From Anaerolineales bacterium (GTDB taxonomy: Bacteria; Chloroflexota; Anaerolineae; Anaerolineales; Villigracilaceae), in the NCBI GenBank assembly GCA_016789305.1, contig JAEURJ010000014.1, forward strand, positions 186,001 to 250,000: a DNA stretch of 64,000 nucleotides, written 5' to 3'. The notes beneath the pieces are model-generated. The model saw only the letters and a program-made list of their open reading frames with translations, searched no databases and had not been told where the DNA came from. The position numbers were made by a program, and so were the translations under genes. Of this stretch, positions 35,874 through 42,702 are shown piece by piece; position 1 is the first letter of the stretch, and the number at the start of each line of letters is the position of its first letter.

Positions 35874-36870
35874 ACTTCCACGGTTCAACAATAAGATTCG
35901 TCTCGGCATCAGCGGTATGACCAAGATATGGCAGGCCCCACGCCGCCGAGATCGTCTTCAAAATGGAATAATGCGAGTACGGAGTAGCATCCAAAAAATT
36001 GGATTTCACTTGCGGCGAGATCAGGAGTGTGGCGATGCGCCCACCGGCGAGTTCAGGGAGCCCGCAACAGGAATGATCGCCCTGCCCTTCATCCCAGGTG
36101 ACAATGATGAGATAAGGTTCGCCAGTCGCATCCAAGGGCGGATAGAGCTTTTCAATTTGATCTTTCAGCCAGCCATCGGCGAGGTCAAGCGCGCAATCAT
36201 GTGCGGAGTAACAGATATCCGGAGTAATAAAGACAAAATTCGGAATGGCATTCGCAGCAATATCATCATCCAGATATGTCAGCGGCACGATGGTTTGCTG
36301 GCAGCGTTCCGTATCTGTGCGAATGGGGTCAAAGAAAATAAAGGGATTGTGTTTTCGAACATATCGTATCGTGTCGCCGGTAAAACACGGCTCCGGCATA
36401 TCGTCCTGATACGTTTTCCACGTCCGTCCGCTGGCTTCGATCAAATCCGGCAGACTGGGCGCATCAATATAGCAATCTGAAAATTCGCAATCGTCAGTAA
36501 TCCCAAAAGTGTCCCCACCGATCAAAGAAATATAGTTGGGCAGGCTGGGATGAGTGGTCGCATAATGCTGATTTAGCAGGGTGAATGAATTCGCCAGCAA
36601 GTTGAAATAAGGCATCACATGATTGTTGACGACACTCCCATATTCCTTGTTCTCAAAAATAATGAGAACAATATGCGAAAAGTTCGGAACGAGAGGCTGC
36701 GGCGTGATCGTGGGCAGCGGAGTTTCGGTAAAGCTTGGGGTCGGGGTCGAAGTTGCTGGCGGCAATGGAGTGGGAGAAGGAGGGACAGGCGCGGGAAATA
36801 TTTGAGGGAGCTGGCAGGCCGAGGTTAGGAAAGAAGCGAGGATCGTCATCCAAAACAATTTCTTTAGCAT
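35872..36870 (-). CDS. Secreted lipoprotein phosphoesterase (phospholipase C/acid phosphatase family)
   Basis: A 332-residue lipoprotein. The signal peptide ends in lipobox LTSAC (Cys near residue 18), followed by a Pro/Thr/Ser-rich linker (about 25-60) and the phosphoesterase domain from about 62 (HIVLIIFENKEYG, where the family's metal-binding E-N lies; then HPSLPNYISLIGG with the catalytic Thr/Ser region, and TWDEGQGDHSC near the end). It probably acts outside the cell on phosphate esters. GGAGAAG precedes the ATG at 36870; an in-frame upstream start to 36900 is less likely. Confidence 0.83.
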   Translation of the reverse strand: MLKKLFWMTILASFLTSACQLPQIFPAPVPPSPTPLPPATSTPTPSFTETPLPTITPQPLVPNFSHIVLIIFENKEYGSVVNNHVMPYFNLLANSFTLLNQHYATTHPSLPNYISLIGGDTFGITDDCEFSDCYIDAPSLPDLIEASGRTWKTYQDDMPEPCFTGDTIRYVRKHNPFIFFDPIRTDTERCQQTIVPLTYLDDDIAANAIPNFVFITPDICYSAHDCALDLADGWLKDQIEKLYPPLDATGEPYLIIVTWDEGQGDHSCCGLPELAGGRIATLLISPQVKSNFLDATPYSHYSILKTISAAWGLPYLGHTADAETNLIVEPWK

Positions 36871-36898
36871 GGTCTTCTCCGTGAAAAGTGATCTCATC

Positions 36899-36904
36899 AT
36901 TATA
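36899..36904 (-). promoter_or_regulatory. -10 box for the phosphoesterase gene
   Basis: TATAAT on the minus strand, 28 bases before the ATG, allowing a short leader that includes the GGAGAAG ribosome site. Confidence 0.5.
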
Positions 36905-36969
36905 AAGGGTCGGAAAGAACATCAAAAAGAATAGGCCAAATGGGTGAAAGGCCAATCAAAACTGCGTGA

Positions 36970-36975
36970 TAAAAT
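36970..36975 (+). promoter_or_regulatory. Extended -10 box for the sensor kinase gene
   Basis: TGaTAAAAT (extended -10 form, TG at 36967-36968) ends six bases before the ATG at 36982. A leaderless transcript is expected. Confidence 0.5.
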
Positions 36976-36981
36976 TCCTGC

Positions 36982-38154
36982 ATGACCAACATGCGTACTC
37001 CCGCAAAGATCATTCCGCGTGCTTTTCCCGGCATTAAACCGGATGAAGTGCAGGAGATCATCATGAACAGCAGCATCAAATCCTATGCTCCTGGCGCGGT
37101 GATTTGCAAAGAGGATGCGGTTGAGTCCACGTTTTACATGATCCTCGAAGGAGATTTCGAGGTCACCAAGTTAATAAACAATACGGAAAAACGGCTTTTA
37201 AAAACTTTAACGGCCGGTGATTTCTTTGGCGAGATGGCGTTGATCCATAATGCACCGCGCGCCGCCACCGTTGCCGCACTCACCAATGTCGTTGTGCTTG
37301 AATTGAACAAGGAAGGTTTCAACCAGGTTCTGAAACACAGCCCGAGTGTGTCGATGGCGATGGTCGGTGAGATCAGCAATCGACTGCGCTCGAACGATCA
37401 ACTGGCAATTGAAGACCTGCGTTTACGCGCTTCTGAAATCGCCGATGCCTATCAAAAACTGGCCGAGCAGGATCTGGCACGCAGGGAATTTTTAAGCACG
37501 GTCACACACGAATTACGCACCCCACTCATGGTAGCCAGCGGATATTTACACGCGCTGCAAAAAGGAATGCTCAGCGGTGACCAGCTCAATGCGGCGATCG
37601 AAACAATCACCCGCAATGTGGATCAAATCACCACGCTCACCAACGATATTTTATTTCTTCAGGAAATCGATCTTGTGCTTCCCGATTTTCAACCCGTCAA
37701 TATGCCTGAGGTCGCAGAACGGGTCATAAAAAAGTATGCAGACAGGGCCAATTCAAAAAGAGTAAAGCTGAAACTCAAGGGCTTTCAAAATATCCCAATG
37801 GCGCAGGGGGATCCAAATTCATTGGAACGTGCCGTGACCGCACTTGTGGATAACGCTATAAAATTCAGTCAATCGGGCGGCGAAGTTGAAATTCGCCTCG
37901 CCGAACAAAAAGACAAAGTTCTTCTTTCCGTGGAAGATCATGGCATCGGCATAGACCCTGAAATTCGCCCGCGAATTTTCGACCGCTTCTTCCATCTTGA
38001 AAAAAGCGGGGACGAGTTATACGGCGGTATTGGCATCGGCCTATCCATCACGCGCCAGGTCATCCATCAACATAAAGGTTCTCTCGACGTGGAAAGCGAA
38101 TATGGCAAGGGCAGCAAGTTTACGATCACACTCCCCAAATGGGGCCTGCAATAA
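36982..38154 (+). CDS. Cyclic-nucleotide-binding-domain sensor histidine kinase
   Basis: A 390-residue soluble kinase. Residues about 18-135 are a CRP-type cNMP-binding domain with the phosphate cassette FFGEMALIHNAPRAATV; a short coiled coil (about 140-165) leads to HisKA with the H-box TVTHELRTPL (phosphorylated His176), then HATPase with DNAIKF, DHGIGI and GGIGIGLSI. It has no membrane segment and no neighbouring response regulator, so it is an orphan intracellular sensor. Whether it binds cAMP, c-di-GMP or haem-like ligands is not decided by sequence. Confidence 0.92.
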   Translation: MTNMRTPAKIIPRAFPGIKPDEVQEIIMNSSIKSYAPGAVICKEDAVESTFYMILEGDFEVTKLINNTEKRLLKTLTAGDFFGEMALIHNAPRAATVAALTNVVVLELNKEGFNQVLKHSPSVSMAMVGEISNRLRSNDQLAIEDLRLRASEIADAYQKLAEQDLARREFLSTVTHELRTPLMVASGYLHALQKGMLSGDQLNAAIETITRNVDQITTLTNDILFLQEIDLVLPDFQPVNMPEVAERVIKKYADRANSKRVKLKLKGFQNIPMAQGDPNSLERAVTALVDNAIKFSQSGGEVEIRLAEQKDKVLLSVEDHGIGIDPEIRPRIFDRFFHLEKSGDELYGGIGIGLSITRQVIHQHKGSLDVESEYGKGSKFTITLPKWGLQ

Positions 38155-38194
38155 GAATAAAAAAATCCCGCATTAATGCGGGATTTTTTTATTC
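38155..38194. terminator. Bidirectional terminator between the kinase and Nudix genes
   Basis: A perfect 40-base palindrome: A-rich left flank, ATCCCGCAT arm, short TA centre, complementary arm, T-rich right flank. Confidence 0.93.
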
Positions 38195-38683
38195 TTCGAA
38201 GATGACGTACAATTTCTCATTTTCATAATATGACCTTGCAGAAAACGGTGAACTTCCGTGCTTCATACCATGAATGCGATCCAACAGGACCGGCAAATCC
38301 TCCACGGTTGGAAGATGAAGAACCGCTTCTTTTCGGATCCATTCCACTGTTCCTTCTTCAGAAGCCTTGATCTCCCCTTGAACATTCTCTCCGCAAAATA
38401 CAAACAAACAGATTCCAGTTTCCCCGGCATCGACAATCACCGTGCCGCACAACCACAGGTCGGCTGTGACTCCAGCCTCTTCGAGCAGCTCGCGCTTTGC
38501 TGAAGAAAGCACATCCTCTCCACGTTCCACATGGCCGCCAAGTCCGTTGTACTTTCCCGCCCACAATCTCTTGGTGGACGCACCTTTAATTAACAAATAC
38601 TCATCCCCGCGACGGACAAAGATCGCCGTGCGGGGGATGAGCATATATCTTTCTTTGGTAATTTTTTGATCTGAGTGTGGCAT
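38189..38683 (-). CDS. Nudix hydrolase
   Basis: A 164-residue Nudix protein. The box G-x5-E-x7-R-E-U-x-E-E-x-G reads from GGHVERGED to RELLEEAGV (about residues 50-72), with all metal-binding glutamates. The family hydrolyses nucleoside diphosphates linked to another group; MutT/8-oxo-type pyrophosphohydrolase is most likely from the short flanks. A later start at Met14 is possible. It lies between two similar terminators, so it is a one-gene unit. Confidence 0.88.
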   Translation of the reverse strand: MPHSDQKITKERYMLIPRTAIFVRRGDEYLLIKGASTKRLWAGKYNGLGGHVERGEDVLSSAKRELLEEAGVTADLWLCGTVIVDAGETGICLFVFCGENVQGEIKASEEGTVEWIRKEAVLHLPTVEDLPVLLDRIHGMKHGSSPFSARSYYENEKLYVIFEE

Positions 38684-38691
38684 AAATAAAA

Positions 38692-38723
38692 TTTCTCCCG
38701 CATTTGATCAAATGCGGGAGAAA
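38692..38723 (-). terminator. Terminator after the aldolase gene
   Basis: A perfect 32-base palindrome (TTTCTCCCGCATTTGATC centre-symmetric); on the minus strand it is followed by ATTTTATTT. Its stem shares the CCCGCATT core with the terminator at 38155. Confidence 0.8.
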
Positions 38724-38730
38724 GGGTTGG

Positions 38731-40149
38731 TTAGTCAGCAAGGTCGCTCACGTCTTCGGCGGCAGCATCCTGCTTCACAAAATCTTCGAGTTTGGCAGGA
38801 ACCTTTACCACCTTGATATATTTATCAGTGTAGTTCTTGGTGTCTTTGACACCAAGCAAGTTGAACAACTTGTCAAATTGTGCCTCCCAGGCGCTGATCA
38901 ACTTGGTCTGGGCTGCCTGAGGCAACGCATAGGATTTTGCCTTGAAGGGGCCAACTGCATTCTTGCGGGTCTTGTAATAGAACTGCTCATCGGTCATGCC
39001 CGGCTTGCGGTCTGCCGCAGCGTTGACATCCAACCAGGCATACATTTCCTTCTTGAAGTCATCGGGAACATTGTCAAAGAACATGGTCGTGAAGTTCGTG
39101 GCAAGGTGAACTTCGATGGCTTCATTCTGAACGAACTTGTTGAAATTCTCTTCGGCAACAGTGGAAGCACCGTGCTGGACGGTTCCGCCCATGCCATATT
39201 CTTTGCGAGCTACCCGGCTGAGATCGCGCAGTACATCAAAAGCAATAGTCACCGGTGCCAGCGAGCCGTCTGCAAGGACGGTGCCGCCGTGCGAAGTACC
39301 GGTCAACACACTGATCTTGCTCAAACCAGCTTTGCCGGGGGCAAGTTTCTTCATATGCTCGTTGTACGCGTTCATATAGGCGCGTAATTCAAATTCATTT
39401 GAGTTCGTGGTGCCCACTTCACCGATCTCACCGCCGATGGAAATAGTCACACCTTCGGGTTCAATGCTTCGGATAAATGTGGAAAGCTCAGCAGAGAGCT
39501 TGCTGTTCAAGGCCTGTTGTTCTTCCACGGTGGGAAGATGAATGTCAACGAGCGTGGAAGTATCCACGTCAATGTTATAGAAACCAGCAGCAATTGCCTC
39601 GACGGAGAGATCGCGCACAGCTTGTAACTCGGCTTCAGGGTTGGCTTGGTATTTCTTGGCCGAAACCTGGAAGTGGTCACCTTGAATGAACACGGGACCT
39701 ACATACCCTTCCGCTACAGCGGCGGCGATGATATTGGTCACATATTCGGCGGGGCGCTGGGCGGTGTAGCTCATTTCGGAGCGGGCAATTTCAAAAATGA
39801 AGGCGCCACCGTTGATCTTATTTGCCGCGCGGAACATGGCGCGCGCGGCATGATGAGACAGAGCGCGCAGGTTGAACGCGGGGGTTGTAAAAGTCATCGG
39901 CACATCGCCGCGTCCGCGAGCCATGTATAACTCGTGGATGGAGGCCGGGAACACGCCCAATTCCAAGGCGGCGCAACGGATCAGATAACGGGACCAGCCC
40001 ACGGATGAGTCAGAGGCGAGAGCAGATCGTTCAACAAGTTTACCAATATTGGCGCGGAATTTTTTAGCGTCCAAAACCTTTACAGTTGTCCCGTCCACAG
40101 ACAGGCTATTGTCAACCAGGGCAAGCAATTCTTTCAATTCGTTCGACAT
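38731..40149 (-). CDS. Class II fructose-bisphosphate aldolase family protein, extended form
   Basis: A 472-residue protein of the metal-dependent class II aldolase family. The metal-site and active-site blocks are QGDHFQV, IGGEIGEVGT, LTGTSHGGT and GGTVQHGAST, providing the expected histidines and Glu. It is much longer than usual (about 280-360), with an extra N-terminal helical part (1-75) and a C-terminal 100-residue extension rich in Lys and Phe/Tyr. The ATG at 40149 has CAGGAG upstream; the 517-residue reading is rejected. Glycolytic FBA or a tagatose-type aldolase are both possible. Confidence 0.82.
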   Translation of the reverse strand: MSNELKELLALVDNSLSVDGTTVKVLDAKKFRANIGKLVERSALASDSSVGWSRYLIRCAALELGVFPASIHELYMARGRGDVPMTFTTPAFNLRALSHHAARAMFRAANKINGGAFIFEIARSEMSYTAQRPAEYVTNIIAAAVAEGYVGPVFIQGDHFQVSAKKYQANPEAELQAVRDLSVEAIAAGFYNIDVDTSTLVDIHLPTVEEQQALNSKLSAELSTFIRSIEPEGVTISIGGEIGEVGTTNSNEFELRAYMNAYNEHMKKLAPGKAGLSKISVLTGTSHGGTVLADGSLAPVTIAFDVLRDLSRVARKEYGMGGTVQHGASTVAEENFNKFVQNEAIEVHLATNFTTMFFDNVPDDFKKEMYAWLDVNAAADRKPGMTDEQFYYKTRKNAVGPFKAKSYALPQAAQTKLISAWEAQFDKLFNLLGVKDTKNYTDKYIKVVKVPAKLEDFVKQDAAAEDVSDLAD

Positions 40150-40179
40150 CGTACTACTCCTGAGATTTATGATGGGTTG

Positions 40180-40206
40180 ATTATAACTGGAAATAAACGA
40201 TATAAT
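40180..40206. promoter_or_regulatory. Divergent promoters between the aldolase and the 40267 gene
   Basis: TATAAT on the minus strand at 40180-40185 (31 bases before the aldolase ATG) and TATAAT on the plus strand at 40201-40206 (60 bases before the plus-strand ATG). The two -10 boxes are only 15 bases apart, so the promoters overlap and probably interfere. Confidence 0.5.
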
Positions 40207-40266
40207 AGTGAATAAAATCAAGAGACCAATCAACAAATTGCACGTATATCTTGGCAGGAGGCTCCA

Positions 40267-40785
40267 ATGAGCGATTTCTTTCAAAAAGTAACAAGCCAGG
40301 TTGACCCGTTCAAGAAACTATTGTCATACATTCCAGGGTTCAGCGGATACGTGGAACGCCAGAACCGTCGCGATGCAGATAAAGTATTGCGAGAAACCGT
40401 AGCACGCCGCTTCGAGGAACAATGGGGCCGCGTGTCCAATTTACAGGTGGAGTTGGTGAGCAACGGCATGATCAAGTATGTGGACGATCTTGAAAAGGCT
40501 GCACTTCAATTGCGCACATTCATCGACAAGATCAGCACTGCCGCTCGCGGATATTCAGGCCTGTTCGATGCCGTGAAGATCAACGAAAAGGAACTCGAAG
40601 CCATTTATCAATTCGACCTTGCGTTCTTCGAACTTGGCGACCAGGTAAAAAGCGGCGTGGATAATCTTGAAGCCAGTCTCAGCGACGAGACAGCATTGCC
40701 CGCATCCATTCGTAACCTCACCAGCCTTGCACGTTTGGCCGTGGAAACATTCGATCGCCGCTCTGAAGTTGTAACCGGCGGATAA
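40267..40785 (+). CDS. Hypothetical helical protein
   Basis: A 172-residue soluble protein, almost wholly alpha-helical with two long coiled-coil-like segments (about 35-75 and 100-140). Early residues PFKKLLSYIPGFSGYVERQNRR give a short conserved-looking amphipathic start. No enzyme motif is seen. AGGAG lies before the ATG and it has its own promoter, so it is a real gene. It could be a membrane-associated or scaffolding protein; function unknown. Confidence 0.6.
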   Translation: MSDFFQKVTSQVDPFKKLLSYIPGFSGYVERQNRRDADKVLRETVARRFEEQWGRVSNLQVELVSNGMIKYVDDLEKAALQLRTFIDKISTAARGYSGLFDAVKINEKELEAIYQFDLAFFELGDQVKSGVDNLEASLSDETALPASIRNLTSLARLAVETFDRRSEVVTGG

Positions 40786-40791
40786 TTTATA

Positions 40792-40820
40792 GTAGGGACA
40801 CGGCGACGCCGTGTCCCTAC
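40792..40820. repeat. 29-bp palindrome, copy 2 of the small repeat family
   Basis: Exact 14-base arms 40792-40805 and 40807-40820 around a single A, starting GTAGGGACACGG. It lies 9 bases before the xanthine-dehydrogenase-like gene and has no T-run. Confidence 0.8.
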
Positions 40821-40829
40821 AGAATCATT

Positions 40830-42254
40830 ATGTGGCACGAATATATCAACGCAACTTCCATTGGGGATGTCACAAAAATTCTTGCCGAAAAGCAGGAACG
40901 TGCCCGCGTTGTCGCCGGCGCAACCGATCTCATCCTCGAACTTGAACGCGGCGTCCGCAAAAGCATCGAAATCCTTATCGATGTAACGCGCATCCCCAAT
41001 CTCAATACGATCACAATTGACGAAGATAACGTCATTCATCTGGGTCCGCTTGTCACACACAACGATTGCGCGGCTTCCAAACTCATTCGCGACCATGCCT
41101 ATCCACTGGCGCACGCTGCATGGGAAGTCGGCGCTCCTCAAATTCGCAATCGCGGCACCATTGCTGGAAACCTCATCACAGCCTCACCTGCCAATGACAC
41201 GATCACCCCGTTGATGGCATTAGGCGCAAGCGTAACGCTTGCGTCTGCTCGCGGTGAAAGAAAAATTTCATTAGATGATTTTTACACAGGCGTCCGCAAA
41301 AACGTGATGCAAACCGATGAAATGCTCGTTGATATTTCCTTCCCTGCGATGACGAAGACTCAGCGCGGGACTTTCATCAAACTGGCATTACGCCGCGCAC
41401 AGGCCATTTCTCTGGTCAATGTCGCGGTCATTCTGGACCTGAAAGCGGATACCGTCCAATCAGCATCCATCACATTGGGAGCAGTTGCCCCCACCATCAT
41501 CCATGCAGTGGAAGCGGAAAAATTCCTCGCAAAGAAAAAACTCACAGCAAAGAATATCGCCCAAGCCGCTGACCTGACTATGCAAGCCGCCCGCCCGATT
41601 GACGATGTGCGCGGATCCGCATCCTATCGCAGGGAAATGGTCAAGGTCATTACTTCGCGCGCCTTGAAAGCTTTGCACGAAGGAACTGAAAAAGACTCCA
41701 TGCCGAAGAAGCCAATACTTCTGGTTGGCAAAGATATCGTAGAAAATGACCAAAAAGCGATCAGTGAATTTCCCGCCTCGCCGATCGAAACAACAATCAA
41801 CGGAAGGAAATATACCTTCAAAAGCGGTCATAACAAAACCTTGTTAAGACTCCTTCGGGAGGAAGGCATGTTGACCGGTACTAAAGAAGGCTGCGCAGAA
41901 GGTGAATGCGGTGCCTGTACAGTCTTCATGGATGGCAAGGCTGTCATGTCTTGTCTTGTGCCTGCTCCCCGCGCGCATAATGCAGAAATCACCACCGTGG
42001 AAGGCCTGGCTACCGGCGAGGAACTTCACCCAGTGCAGGAAGCATTCATCGAACACGGCGCCGTCCAATGCGGCTACTGCACTCCCGGCTTTCTTATGTC
42101 TGGCGCGAAATTGCTGGAAGAGAAATCCAATCCGAACAAAGGGGAGATCGAACAGGCAATTACCGGCAATCTATGCCGTTGTACAGGATATTACAAGATC
42201 GTGGAAGCCCTTCAAGATGCAGGCAAAGTAAATGCAGGTAAAACAAAACAGTAA
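40830..42254 (+). CDS. Molybdenum hydroxylase FAD subunit fused to 2Fe-2S subunit
   Basis: A 474-residue fusion of the medium and small subunits of a xanthine dehydrogenase/CO dehydrogenase-type enzyme. Residues 1-285 are the FAD domain (VAGATDLILEL, GAPQIRNRGTIAGNL); about 315-470 carry two 2Fe-2S clusters: C355-x4-C360-x2-C363 with a fourth Cys, and CGYC...CRC. The usual one-chain order is 2Fe-2S then FAD, so this order is reversed. Electrons pass from the Mo subunit (42703) through the clusters to FAD. Confidence 0.9.
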   Translation: MWHEYINATSIGDVTKILAEKQERARVVAGATDLILELERGVRKSIEILIDVTRIPNLNTITIDEDNVIHLGPLVTHNDCAASKLIRDHAYPLAHAAWEVGAPQIRNRGTIAGNLITASPANDTITPLMALGASVTLASARGERKISLDDFYTGVRKNVMQTDEMLVDISFPAMTKTQRGTFIKLALRRAQAISLVNVAVILDLKADTVQSASITLGAVAPTIIHAVEAEKFLAKKKLTAKNIAQAADLTMQAARPIDDVRGSASYRREMVKVITSRALKALHEGTEKDSMPKKPILLVGKDIVENDQKAISEFPASPIETTINGRKYTFKSGHNKTLLRLLREEGMLTGTKEGCAEGECGACTVFMDGKAVMSCLVPAPRAHNAEITTVEGLATGEELHPVQEAFIEHGAVQCGYCTPGFLMSGAKLLEEKSNPNKGEIEQAITGNLCRCTGYYKIVEALQDAGKVNAGKTKQ

Positions 42255-42267
42255 AGGACTTTATTAA

Positions 42268-42687
42268 ATGGGTAAATATTCTTCAGTAAAAAAGAAAGAA
42301 ATCATCCGTGACCGGGCACCACATCCCATCTGGCGCGGAATTGGATGCTTAATGTTCATTCTCATCCCCATTTTGTCGATCGCAATTGGCGTTGAAACGA
42401 TCAATTACGGTGTCGAAAATCAATGGAGACTCCCTTATCAACTACTAGGGTATCCCACTCTTCCAGATTTTCTCCGTGCTAGCGATTTTATCTGGGCAGC
42501 AACGGCACCTTTTCGTGGAATTCAGCATTTTTACGCCTACGTGGTAGCGTCATTGGTAATTATGCTGGTGCTTGGCGGTATCATCTCCGTTATATACTCA
42601 TTCGTCTACCAAATCATGGGACCTGCACGCTATGGTCCAACCGATGTGCCCCCTCTGAAAATAAAGGGGATGAAAAAATCACGTTAA
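42268..42687 (+). CDS. Small membrane protein inside the molybdenum hydroxylase operon
   Basis: A 139-residue protein with two strong membrane segments (about 25-48 and 90-112) and basic ends. No family is recognised. It sits between the FAD/2Fe-2S fusion and the Mo subunit, with gaps of 13 and 15 bases, so it is almost certainly co-expressed. A membrane anchor or electron-transfer partner for the otherwise soluble hydroxylase is an inference from position only. Confidence 0.65.
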   Translation: MGKYSSVKKKEIIRDRAPHPIWRGIGCLMFILIPILSIAIGVETINYGVENQWRLPYQLLGYPTLPDFLRASDFIWAATAPFRGIQHFYAYVVASLVIMLVLGGIISVIYSFVYQIMGPARYGPTDVPPLKIKGMKKSR

Positions 42688-42702
42688 ACCATCAAGGTGA
42701 CT

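Noticed and set aside
35800..36480. 226-residue plus-strand open frame
   Set aside because: It runs antisense to the phosphoesterase gene and through the bidirectional terminator.
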